Origin: an uncultured Porphyromonadaceae bacterium
GTDB lineage: Bacteria > Bacteroidota > Bacteroidia > Bacteroidales > Muribaculaceae
Length of the DNA: 58,344 bases
Direction of reading: 5' to 3'
Assembly (NCBI GenBank): GCA_947175215.1
Contig: CAMWLR010000006.1
Coordinates: 1-58,344, forward strand
Shown: one piece after another, positions 25,494-33,872 of the stretch
Layout: every line of letters starts with the position of its first letter
Position numbering within the stretch: position 1 is the stretch's first letter
The notes under the pieces: generated by a model
Database searches by the model: none
What the model was told of the DNA's origin: nothing
Seen by the model: the letters and a program-made list of their open reading frames with translations, nothing else
Position numbers and translations under genes: made by a program

Positions 25494-26537
25494 TTATTTG
25501 CGTTTGGCGGCGCGATACATCTCCTCACGCTGACGAACACCCTCTTGGGCGGCCGAGCTGCCTCCTGTACGTGGTGCGGTTTTCGCGGGGGCGCTCATCG
25601 CGGGCTGAGTCGCTTGCCGGTGAGTACTTTGGGGTGTGTGCACGGCATGCGGTGTGCGGTGTGATGACATAGGGGGCTGCCGTCTTGGGTCGGATTTTTG
25701 CCGATCTGATGTCCCCTGCAGTGAATCGGTCGTATGAGCGACCGTATCGGCCGACGCAGGTTTCGCAACCTTGACATTATAGTTGAACGGACGCTGCGAG
25801 AAGTAGTTTTTGGCAAACTGTTTGCGCATCTTGACAAGCGAGATGCTGTCGAGTCTGACCACCTCGTCCTCTTCGGGACGCGACCATATATACCCTGTCA
25901 GGCGTTGGGGAGTACGGGCCGAGTCGATGCGGATTGATACCTCACCAAACCCTTTGTTTTTACCTGCTGCGAGATTATAGGCGGTCGATCCGTCGGCATA
26001 CTCTACAACCATACGGGCAATAACCGGATTGACTGAGTTGACCATATTGAACCTTAGGGTAAATACATCTCGGTCATACCAGTTGCTGTCTGACGGTATC
26101 TCGAAGGTAATAATGCGGGCTGCTGATTTACGAGAGAACTCAAACCGCGGACTGAGCGGCCAAATGTTAACCGAGTCACCCTCGACCTCAACACTTGCCG
26201 TAGATGACGACAGGAGATTTTGTTGCCTATCATTTAGGATAGAGATGGTCTTATCATATACCTCCATATAATCCTCGATATGGTAGCCATACCATTTGTA
26301 TGATGAATCTACCTGCTCGGGTGTAACCCCGTGCGCGGCATAAATGCTCTGTTTGAGCAGTTGCTTGGCAGAGTCATCAGTGAAGGTATCATGATTAAGG
26401 TCTATATATGCCTCGGCGACATGTATGTCAGCCATCAGTGAGGCCATCTCATCCTTATCTATAACCATGTCGTTATGTTTCGCGCAGCTGACGACCAGCA
26501 GCGCGAGCAGTGTACACAGGTAATATAGCCTCCTCAT
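25494..26537 (-). CDS. DUF4296 domain lipoprotein
   Basis: A 347-residue lipoprotein found mainly in Bacteroidota. The signal peptide MRRLYYLCTLLALLVVSC ends in a lipobox with C18. The DUF4296 domain follows (MASLMADIHVAEAYIDLNH through GYHIEDYMEVYDKTISILNDR), then a beta-rich region of about 120 residues. The last 85 residues are disordered, rich in Pro, His, Ser and Arg. An ATG two codons upstream is equally possible. It is the last gene of the ileS - dksA-like - lspA operon and begins just within or beside the end of lspA. Having a lipoprotein next to signal peptidase II is interesting, but no functional link is proved. Confidence 0.82.
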   Translation of the reverse strand: MRRLYYLCTLLALLVVSCAKHNDMVIDKDEMASLMADIHVAEAYIDLNHDTFTDDSAKQLLKQSIYAAHGVTPEQVDSSYKWYGYHIEDYMEVYDKTISILNDRQQNLLSSSTASVEVEGDSVNIWPLSPRFEFSRKSAARIITFEIPSDSNWYDRDVFTLRFNMVNSVNPVIARMVVEYADGSTAYNLAAGKNKGFGEVSIRIDSARTPQRLTGYIWSRPEEDEVVRLDSISLVKMRKQFAKNYFSQRPFNYNVKVAKPASADTVAHTTDSLQGTSDRQKSDPRRQPPMSSHRTPHAVHTPQSTHRQATQPAMSAPAKTAPRTGGSSAAQEGVRQREEMYRAAKRK

Positions 26538-26547
26538 CGCCATCAGT

Positions 26548-27228
26548 TCAATCGTTATCGGCGTTACCGGTTTTCTTTGTCGCAAACCGTTTGAAATCGC
26601 GCAAGAATGGGACTTCAGAGATCTGCGATGAATAGAAGATGATAAGCCAGATCAGCCCGACCGAGATGGCGGCATCTGCAAAATTGAAGACTGGTGAGAA
26701 AAACAGGAAGTATTCACCGCCGACTAACGGCATCCATGCCGGCCATGTCCAGCTCACGATAGGGAAGTAGAGCATATCCACCACACGTCCGTGGAGGAAT
26801 GTACCGTATCCGCCCTCGGGTGGAAACAGCTGCGCCACAAACGGCGGGTGAGGATTGTCAAATATCAGTCCGTAAAAAGCGCAGTCGATGATATTGCCCA
26901 GCGCACCGGCGATAATCAGCGAGAGACACACCAGATAACCTGTGCGAGCCTGACTCTTACCCGCGATGCGATAGAGGTAATATATGAGGAATATCACGGT
27001 GACGATGCGCAGCAAGGTCAGCAACAGTTTGCTGCCGATCTCCCAGCCGAACGCCATACCGTTGTTCTGGATAAACGCAATATAAAACCATGAGCACACC
27101 TCATGACTCTCGCCAAGATAGAAATGGGTCTTGACCCAGATCTTCAACGCCTGGTCAATCACGAGGATAAGCAGTATGATACATAAAGCTGTCAGGCCGC
27201 GTTTCCGGCCGGAAACGCGGCTGACCAT
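26548..27228 (-). CDS. lspA: lipoprotein signal peptidase (signal peptidase II)
   Basis: A 226-residue inner-membrane aspartic protease that removes signal peptides from diacylglyceryl-prolipoproteins. The catalytic pair is D115 in GNIIDCAFYG and D185 in FNFADAAISVG, with the conserved FIQNNGMAFG (53-61) and four membrane helices. A Bacteroidota-type insertion near 120-175 (FPPEGGYGTFLHGRVVDMLYFP) makes it longer than the E. coli enzyme. I chose the Met at MVSRVSGRKR because the longer frame overlaps the dksA-like gene and lacks conservation. A 26-bp palindrome spans codons 2-11, which could affect translation. Confidence 0.92.
   Translation of the reverse strand: MVSRVSGRKRGLTALCIILLILVIDQALKIWVKTHFYLGESHEVCSWFYIAFIQNNGMAFGWEIGSKLLLTLLRIVTVIFLIYYLYRIAGKSQARTGYLVCLSLIIAGALGNIIDCAFYGLIFDNPHPPFVAQLFPPEGGYGTFLHGRVVDMLYFPIVSWTWPAWMPLVGGEYFLFFSPVFNFADAAISVGLIWLIIFYSSQISEVPFLRDFKRFATKKTGNADND
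27196..27221. repeat. 26-bp perfect palindrome at the start of lspA
   Basis: The two 13-bp halves are exact reverse complements (GCCGCGTTTCCGG and its mirror). As RNA this gives an 11-bp GC-rich stem with a GGCC loop starting about 5 nt after the lspA ATG. No T run follows, so it is not a normal terminator, but it could slow translation or transcription between the dksA-like and lspA genes. Confidence 0.7.
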
Positions 27229-27262
27229 ATTGTCTGATATCTTATGTTCTGACAAGGGGAAA

Positions 27263-27631
27263 TTACTTCTTAGAGTCGATAGAGAGTGTGGCATGAGGTA
27301 CGGCGCGCAGACGTTCCTTAGGGATCAGTTCACCGGTCTTGCGGTCTATGCCATAGGTTTTGTTCTCAATACGCACCAGCGCATTCTGCAGATGGGTGAT
27401 GAACTGAGCCTGGCGTTGAGCCAGTCGGCCCGATTCCTCTTTGCCGAGGGTCGACGCCCCCTCCTCAAGTACCTTAAAGGTAGGGGAGGTATCGGCCGTA
27501 TCGTTGCCGTCAGAGTTCATTACATCGGCCCTGAGCAGTTCATACTCCTTACGTGCTTTTTCGAGCTTCTCGAGAATCAGAGCCTTAAATTCCTCAAGTT
27601 CCTCATCTGTATAGCGGGTTTTCTCTGCCAT
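27263..27631 (-). CDS. TraR/DksA family protein without zinc Cys
   Basis: A 122-residue homologue of DksA, the protein that binds RNA polymerase through its secondary channel and works with ppGpp. The N-terminal coiled coil is visible (EELEEFKALILEKLEKARKEYELL) with acidic residues near the tip (DGNDTADTSP). The C-terminal globule has YGIDRKTGELIPKERLRAVPHATLSI. The four zinc Cys of E. coli DksA are all absent; the protein has no Cys. Such Cys-free forms exist in other bacteria and resist oxidative or zinc stress. It lies between ileS (23 bp upstream) and lspA in one operon. Confidence 0.88.
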   Translation of the reverse strand: MAEKTRYTDEELEEFKALILEKLEKARKEYELLRADVMNSDGNDTADTSPTFKVLEEGASTLGKEESGRLAQRQAQFITHLQNALVRIENKTYGIDRKTGELIPKERLRAVPHATLSIDSKK

Positions 27632-27654
27632 AGTCGGTCTGATACTTATATGGG

Positions 27655-30600
27655 TTATGCCTTGGTGATCTTGACCTTGACCTCGACACCATCAATGTCG
27701 AGCACCTCATCTTCGGCAGGGTCTGCAACCGGCGTGCCGGTAACGCTGACGGCAAGTACCTGTGATGCGATGTAGTCATTGAAGTCGGCGATCGCTCCCG
27801 CGGTGAAATCGTCAGGGGCAATCACTACGTTGATACGGTCTGTTATGTCATAGCCGCGGCTCTTGCGGATATTCTGGATGCGGTTGATAAGATCGCGGGC
27901 AACACCCTCTTTACGCAGTTCGTCTGTGATCTCGACCTCGAGGGCGACTGTTACGCTACCCTCGTTGGCCACGAGCCATCCGGGGATATCCTCAGAGTGG
28001 ATGTCCACATCTGACAGTTCAACGTCAGCTTTCTCACCATCGATTGTGATAGTAAATTTACCTTCGCGCTCGAGCGTGGCTATCTCCTGCTGGGTCATCG
28101 CGCCGATAAGGGCGGCGACTGCCTTCATCTTCTTGCCGAATTTCGGGCCGAGTTTCTTGAAGTCAGGTTTGATCGATTTGACCAGTACACCCTCACTGTC
28201 ATCGACAAGTTTCATCTCCTTGACATTGACCTCCGAGAGGATCAGCGGAGCCATCGCTTCGAGCTGACGGCGGCGTTCCTCTGAGTTAACGGGTATCATA
28301 AGGGTTTGCAGCGGCTGACGCACCTTGATGTTCACCTTGCGGCGCAGCGACAGTACCAGCGAGGTCACCACCTGAGCCAGGTGCATACGCTCCTCGAGTG
28401 CGTGATCAATCACAGACTCATCGGCAACGGGGAAGTCTGCAAGATGTACCGACACCGGCTCTTTACCCTCCTTGTCGAGCGCGGGGGCTGTCAGGTCGCG
28501 ATAGAGACGGTCGGCAAAGAATGGCGCATAGGAGGCCATCAGCGCAGCGATCGTGGTCAGGCATGTATGCAGGGTCTGGTATGCCGACAGCTTGTCGGTG
28601 TCGAGGCCACCCCCCCAGAAACGTTTGCGGTTGAGACGCACATACCAGTTAGAGAGGTTGTCATTGACAAAGTCATTGATCTCACGGGCGGCGCGGGTCG
28701 GCTCATAATCGTCAAGCGCTTCAGTGACATTCTTGACAAGAGTATTGAGCAGCGAGAGAATCCAACGGTCAATCTCGGGACGCTCGGCCACCGGAATCTG
28801 TGGCTCGGCGCCGGTAAATCCGTCTACGTTAGCATACAGAGTCAGGAATGAATACGTATTGTAGAGTGTCGAGAAGAGTTTACGCGACACCTCTTTGATA
28901 CCATCCTCGTTAAACTTGAGATTCTCCCAGGGAGCCGAGTTTGAGATCATATACCAACGCACGGCATCGCTGCCATATTTGTCGATTGTTACGAAAGGAT
29001 CAACGGCGTTGCCCAGACGTTTTGACATCTTGTTGCCAAATTTGTCGAGTACGAGACCGTTAGAGATCACCGCCTTGTATGACTTGTTGTCAAACACCAT
29101 GCCGGCGATGGCATGTAGGGTGAAGAACCAACCGCGGGTCTGGTCGACACCCTCGGCGATAAAGTCGGCGGGATAGCATGCGCCTGACTCGAGTGCCTCT
29201 TTATTTTCAAACGGATAGTGCACCTGAGCGTATGGCATCGAACCCGAATCAAACCAAACGTCGATCAGGTCGGTCTCGCGATACATCTCCTTGCCCGAGG
29301 GTGACACCAGCACGATGTCATCTACGTATGGGCGGTGGAGGTCGATGCGGTCATAGTTCTCCTTTGAGTAATCGCCGGGCACAAAACCTTTGGCCTTGTA
29401 GGGATTCTCTTTCATCACGCCCGCAGCGACAGATTTCTCAATCTCATCATAGAGCGTTGCGATAGAGTCGATGCAGATCTCCTCCTTGCCATCGGCTGTG
29501 CGCCAGATCGGCAGGGGAGTACCCCAGTAACGCGAACGTGAGAGATTCCAGTCCTGAAGATTCTCGAGCCACTTGCCGAAACGGCCGCTACCTGTGGCAG
29601 CAGGTTTCCATTTGATCTCTTTGTTGAGTTCGATAAGGCGGTCGCGACAAGCCGTGGTCTTGATAAACCAGCTGTCGAGCGGGTAATATAGTACGGGCTT
29701 GTCTGTACGCCAGCAGTGGGGGTAGTTGTGGACGTGCTTCTCGATCTTAAACACCTTATCGTTCTGCTTGAGCCACATGCAGATCTCGATGTCGAGTGTC
29801 TCGTCATCATCTTTTTTGTCAGGATCGTAAGCGTTCTTGACAAATTTACCTTGCCATGGGGTATAAGCCTCGACATCGACTTTCTCCTCAACGAATTTGG
29901 GATCGAGCTCGTCGAGCATGAAGAAGCGGCCACGCAGGTCGACCATCGGGCGCACATTGCCGTCACGGTCGATGAGTGTAAGAGGGGGCACGCCGGCCTG
30001 ACGTGATACACGCAAGTCGTCGGCACCGAATGTACCGGCGATATGCACGATACCCGTACCGTCCTCGGTTGTCACATAGTCACCGGGGATGACGCGGAAA
30101 GCTCCCTCGCCGGGATTCATCCAGGGGATGAGCTGTTCATAGTGCATACCCACGAGGTCCTTACCCTTGACGGTCGCCATGACTTTATAGGGGATAAGTT
30201 TTGCACCCTTCTCATATTGGTCAAGAGTCAGGTCGGCGGCTTTGGGGTTAAAGAGTGAGTTCATCAGAGCGACAGCGACTACAACGGTCTCTTTGTTACC
30301 GCTGTAAGGGTTGTAAGTCCTGACGATGTTATACTCGATCTCAGGCCCGACGGCGAGAGCTGTATTCGAGGGGAGAGTCCAGGGGGTTGTGGTCCATGCC
30401 AGGAAATAGGGGTTGCCCCAGCCCTGCATCACATCGGTGGGATCGGTGCAGAGAAATTGTGCCACGCAGGTAGTGTCCTTGACATCACGATAACATCCTG
30501 GCTGGTTTAGCTCATGCGAACTCAGACCGGTACCTGCTGCGGGTGAATATGGCTGGATGGTATAACCCTTGTAAAGGTAACCCTTGTCGTAAAGTTGCTT

Positions 30601-31089
30601 GAGCAACCACCAGCAAGACTCGATATAGCTGTTGTGATATGTCACATAGGGATTGTCGAGGTCTACCCAATATCCCATCATATTGGTCAGGGTTGACCAT
30701 TCGCGGGTATATTTCATTACTTCTCTGCGGCAGGCGGCATTATACTCGTCTACCGAGATTTTCTTACCGATATCATCTTTGGTTATACCGAGCGACTTCT
30801 CTACACCGAGCTCCACAGGGAGACCGTGAGTATCCCAGCCGGCCTTGCGGTCGACACGAAATCCCTGCATGGTCTTGTAGCGGCAGAATATATCCTTGAT
30901 GGTACGGGCCATGACGTGATGGATGCCGGGCATACCGTTAGCCGAGGGAGGGCCCTCGAAGAATACAAAGGGGGTTGCGCCCTCGCGCAACTCGAGGCTG
31001 CGGCCAAAGAGGTCATCTGCGTTCCATTTATCGAGCACCTCTTTATTGATTTGGGTGAGGCTGAAATTGTCGTATTCGGGGAATTTCAT
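27655..31089 (-). CDS. ileS: isoleucyl-tRNA synthetase (IleS2-like)
   Basis: A 1144-residue class I aminoacyl-tRNA synthetase that charges tRNA-Ile. The HIGH-type motif is in PSANGMPGIHHVMART and the KMSKS motif is NKMSKRLGN, with the CP1 editing domain between them (TTPWTLPSNTALAVGPE). Length and the long C-terminal region match the eukaryote-like IleS2 subgroup, which typically resists mupirocin; the bacterial IleS1 zinc-finger end is absent. It is the first gene of an operon with the dksA-like gene, lspA and DUF4296. It has its own promoter and a 65-nt leader with a small ACCGGA/TCCGGT hairpin. Confidence 0.96.
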   Translation of the reverse strand: MKFPEYDNFSLTQINKEVLDKWNADDLFGRSLELREGATPFVFFEGPPSANGMPGIHHVMARTIKDIFCRYKTMQGFRVDRKAGWDTHGLPVELGVEKSLGITKDDIGKKISVDEYNAACRREVMKYTREWSTLTNMMGYWVDLDNPYVTYHNSYIESCWWLLKQLYDKGYLYKGYTIQPYSPAAGTGLSSHELNQPGCYRDVKDTTCVAQFLCTDPTDVMQGWGNPYFLAWTTTPWTLPSNTALAVGPEIEYNIVRTYNPYSGNKETVVVAVALMNSLFNPKAADLTLDQYEKGAKLIPYKVMATVKGKDLVGMHYEQLIPWMNPGEGAFRVIPGDYVTTEDGTGIVHIAGTFGADDLRVSRQAGVPPLTLIDRDGNVRPMVDLRGRFFMLDELDPKFVEEKVDVEAYTPWQGKFVKNAYDPDKKDDDETLDIEICMWLKQNDKVFKIEKHVHNYPHCWRTDKPVLYYPLDSWFIKTTACRDRLIELNKEIKWKPAATGSGRFGKWLENLQDWNLSRSRYWGTPLPIWRTADGKEEICIDSIATLYDEIEKSVAAGVMKENPYKAKGFVPGDYSKENYDRIDLHRPYVDDIVLVSPSGKEMYRETDLIDVWFDSGSMPYAQVHYPFENKEALESGACYPADFIAEGVDQTRGWFFTLHAIAGMVFDNKSYKAVISNGLVLDKFGNKMSKRLGNAVDPFVTIDKYGSDAVRWYMISNSAPWENLKFNEDGIKEVSRKLFSTLYNTYSFLTLYANVDGFTGAEPQIPVAERPEIDRWILSLLNTLVKNVTEALDDYEPTRAAREINDFVNDNLSNWYVRLNRKRFWGGGLDTDKLSAYQTLHTCLTTIAALMASYAPFFADRLYRDLTAPALDKEGKEPVSVHLADFPVADESVIDHALEERMHLAQVVTSLVLSLRRKVNIKVRQPLQTLMIPVNSEERRRQLEAMAPLILSEVNVKEMKLVDDSEGVLVKSIKPDFKKLGPKFGKKMKAVAALIGAMTQQEIATLEREGKFTITIDGEKADVELSDVDIHSEDIPGWLVANEGSVTVALEVEITDELRKEGVARDLINRIQNIRKSRGYDITDRINVVIAPDDFTAGAIADFNDYIASQVLAVSVTGTPVADPAEDEVLDIDGVEVKVKITKA

Positions 31090-31158
31090 CTTTTACGATC
31101 GGGTTGTAATGTCGTTAAGTCTTTAACCGGAAAGCTCCGGTAATGAAAAATGCAGTTG

Positions 31159-31189
31159 CAAAGATAGCCTTTTTAGTTCAGATAGGCAA
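31159..31189 (-). promoter_or_regulatory. promoter of the ileS operon
   Basis: On the minus strand, TATCTTTG at 31159-31166 (perfect -7 box) and TTG at 31187-31189 with a 20-bp spacer. The leader carries a 6-bp hairpin at 31126-31141. I see no T-box features. Confidence 0.7.
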
Positions 31190-31240
31190 ATCTTTTTGAC
31201 TCTAAGGCTATTGATTGTCAGAATGGCCTAAGCTCGCGCT

Positions 31241-32809
31241 TTAGAAAGGCGTGTGCTCGCCGTCGGGTGAGATGTCGGCTGAGCCACCCGTGAACGGTGA
31301 CGGACTGCCGCCGAGCGGATCGCCGGCGGGGTCGGCTGAGTTTATCCTTGACCCTACCACGGTCTGGGTTGTATGGTAATCCTCATCCCAGTTCTGGAAT
31401 CGGGCATACTGGCTGACGAAGCGCATCTTGACGTCGTCAACCTTACCCGAACGGTGCTTGGCGACAATAAACTGTGCCAGACCGCGGATATCGTTACCCT
31501 CGGCATCCTCGCTGCTGTGGATATAATATTCGGGACGGTGGATAAAGCAGACGATGTCGGCATCCTGCTCGATCGCACCCGACTCGCGGAGGTCACTGAG
31601 CTGAGGACGTTTTGAGGCACTGTCGGTGCCTCGGCTCTCGACAGATCGGTTGAGCTGTGACAGGGCGATGATGGGGATGTTTAGCTCTTTGGCGAGTTGT
31701 TTCATGTTACGCGAGATCATTGAGACCTCTTGCTCGCGCGATCCGAATTTCATCCCCGAGGCGTTCATCAGCTGCAGGTAGTCGATAATGAGTATCTTGA
31801 CCCCATGCTCACGCACGAGCCGTCGCGCTTTTGTCCGCAACTCGAATATCGAGAGTGACGGGGTGTCGTCGATAAACAACGGCGCGTTATAAAGCGGCTT
31901 CACGCCAGCCATCAGTTTATCCCAGTCATTGGGGGTGAGGCGTCCGCTCTTGATCTTCTCTCCCTCGACCTCACACGCGTTTGAGATCAGACGGTTGACG
32001 AGCTGCAGGTTACTCATCTCAAGCGAGAAGATGGCGGTGGGTATATTGAGGTCAACAGCCATATTCTTTGCCATCGAGAGGACAAAAGCAGTCTTACCCA
32101 TGGCGGGACGGGCAGCGATGATAATTAGGTCTGAATTCTGCCATCCCGAGGTAAGTTTGTCAAGTTCTCTGAATCCGGTCTCGAGACCTGACAGACCCGA
32201 CTCACGGTTAGCGGCAGCCTCGATCTGATCGAGAGCCTGTTTGATGACCGGGTCGATCTGAGTGACATCTTTCTTGACATTACGCTGAGAGATCTCAAAG
32301 AGCCGACCCTCGGCCTCCTGCAGCAGGTCATCGACATCGTTGGCCTCGTCATAAGCCTTCTCCTCGATCTGAGCCGAGAAAGTGATAAGTTCTCGGGCGA
32401 GGTATTTCTGGGCTACGATGCGTGCGTGAAACTCGACGTGTGCGCCCGATGCCACACGGGCTGTCAACTCGGATATAGCCGCGGGGCCGCCGACAGCTTT
32501 AAGTTCACCGTTTGCCCGCAGACGCTGGGTGACCGTAAGCATATCAATAGATTGCTGCGATGCACCGAGCTGCTGTATAGCCTCATATATTTTCTGATGC
32601 GCCGGGTCATAGAAGCACTCGGGTTTGAGCAGGTCGCAGACAGTCGTGTAGGCATCCTTCTCAAGCATGAGCGCGCCCAAGACGGCTTGCTCTACCTCAA
32701 GATCGCGCGGGGCGATGCGCCCCTCTTTCTCAAGAAGTTGCTCCTGAAACTTACGGGCGTCAATATAGTTTCCCTTGCGTTGATATTTAGTCTGTTGATT
32801 TTCGGCCAT
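31241..32809 (-). CDS. dnaB: replicative DNA helicase DnaB
   Basis: A 522-residue hexameric helicase that unwinds DNA at the replication fork. The N-terminal domain begins around PRDLEVEQAVLGALMLE and the RecA-like C-terminal domain has the Walker A motif ARPAMGKTAFVLSMA, Walker B ILIIDYLQLM and SQLNRSVESR. No intein interrupts it. The last 40 residues are low-complexity. It starts 41 bp downstream of the zinc peptidase gene on the same strand with no promoter visible between, so read-through is possible. Confidence 0.96.
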   Translation of the reverse strand: MAENQQTKYQRKGNYIDARKFQEQLLEKEGRIAPRDLEVEQAVLGALMLEKDAYTTVCDLLKPECFYDPAHQKIYEAIQQLGASQQSIDMLTVTQRLRANGELKAVGGPAAISELTARVASGAHVEFHARIVAQKYLARELITFSAQIEEKAYDEANDVDDLLQEAEGRLFEISQRNVKKDVTQIDPVIKQALDQIEAAANRESGLSGLETGFRELDKLTSGWQNSDLIIIAARPAMGKTAFVLSMAKNMAVDLNIPTAIFSLEMSNLQLVNRLISNACEVEGEKIKSGRLTPNDWDKLMAGVKPLYNAPLFIDDTPSLSIFELRTKARRLVREHGVKILIIDYLQLMNASGMKFGSREQEVSMISRNMKQLAKELNIPIIALSQLNRSVESRGTDSASKRPQLSDLRESGAIEQDADIVCFIHRPEYYIHSSEDAEGNDIRGLAQFIVAKHRSGKVDDVKMRFVSQYARFQNWDEDYHTTQTVVGSRINSADPAGDPLGGSPSPFTGGSADISPDGEHTPF

Positions 32810-32850
32810 TGATATATTAGTTTATCTGATAGAGACTCGGGCTGACCGGA

Positions 32851-33723
32851 TCAGAGATCATTATAAGAGGGTGAGAAAGTATCGCCTTGCAGAGGGTCAC
32901 CCGTGCGCAACCCCTTTGAGAGCCAAGCTACGCGCTGTGACGAACGACCGTGGTTAAATGAGTCGGGAATCTCGCGCCCGGAGGCTTTCTTTTGCAAGTA
33001 ATCATCTCCGATCTTTGAGGCTGCCGAGATCGCATTCTCGACATCGCCCGGTTCGATAGAGCCGAACATTTCGTTGTCGAGATGGGCCCATACGCCGGCA
33101 TAATAGTCGGCCTGCAGCTCGAGACGGACGCTCATACGGTTTGCATCTCTCTCAGACATCCGGGCCATGGCATTATGGGCCTTGTCGAGAGTCCCCAGCA
33201 GATGCTGCACATGATGACCTACTTCATGGGCGATTACATAGGCGTAGGCAAAGTCGCCGCTCGCCCCGATTGTCGACTGCATCTGTTTGAAAAAGTCGAG
33301 ATCGATATAGACCGTCTCGTCGGCCGAACAGTAAAACGGGCCCATCTGAGATGATGCGTTACCACAGCCCGACTGTACGGCACCTGTGAACATCACCAGT
33401 TTGGGGCAACGATATTCACCCCATCCTTGTCGGCGGAACTCGGCAGTCCATACATCCTCCGTTCCGGCGAGTACCTTAGACGTGAGATCGGCCAACCGCT
33501 CATCCTCGGCATCCGGTGTATAATCAGAGGCGTATGAGGTTTGGCCCTGTTGTGCCTGATTCATCACCGTACCCAGCACATCACCGATGTCACCGCCGCT
33601 TAGCAGGGTTATCAGTCCGGCCACGATAATACCCACTATGCCACCACCGAGACCGATAGTGCGCCCCGAGACACCCCGGCGGTCAGAGATATTGTTGCTT
33701 TTGCGTCGTCCGTCAAGTCTCAT
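32851..33723 (-). CDS. neutral zinc metallopeptidase (YpfJ family)
   Basis: A 290-residue membrane-anchored metallopeptidase of the putative neutral zinc metallopeptidase family. A short basic N-terminus (RLDGRRKSN) precedes one membrane helix (about 23-43). The HExxH site is HEVGHH (H166, E167, H170), and a further Glu lies in LELQADYYAGVWAH. The flanking GPFYCSADETVYIDLDFF is highly conserved in the family. Its substrates are not known. It is expressed from its own -7 box, divergent from nadE, and dnaB lies 41 bp downstream. Confidence 0.9.
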   Translation of the reverse strand: MRLDGRRKSNNISDRRGVSGRTIGLGGGIVGIIVAGLITLLSGGDIGDVLGTVMNQAQQGQTSYASDYTPDAEDERLADLTSKVLAGTEDVWTAEFRRQGWGEYRCPKLVMFTGAVQSGCGNASSQMGPFYCSADETVYIDLDFFKQMQSTIGASGDFAYAYVIAHEVGHHVQHLLGTLDKAHNAMARMSERDANRMSVRLELQADYYAGVWAHLDNEMFGSIEPGDVENAISAASKIGDDYLQKKASGREIPDSFNHGRSSQRVAWLSKGLRTGDPLQGDTFSPSYNDL

Positions 33724-33776
33724 AATAATTACGGTTAACTGTTTTTCTTATCGATAGAGAGATAATTTTCTCATTG

Positions 33777-33784
33777 CAAAGTTA
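33777..33784 (-). promoter_or_regulatory. -7 box of the zinc peptidase gene
   Basis: The minus strand reads TAACTTTG, a perfect match, about 53 bp before the start codon. On the plus strand, TAACTTCG at 33806-33813 (7 of 8) may serve nadE. Confidence 0.5.
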
Positions 33785-33872
33785 TATAATTCCGACAAAA
33801 ATACGTAACTTCGTTCTCTAAACATTTCAAAAATTATCAACGAGATATCAAACAGTTTTTCAAGATACACTT

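Noticed and set aside
29415-30026. 203-codon second frame inside ileS
   Set aside because: Very Ser/Arg/Thr-rich and wholly inside the intact ileS gene.
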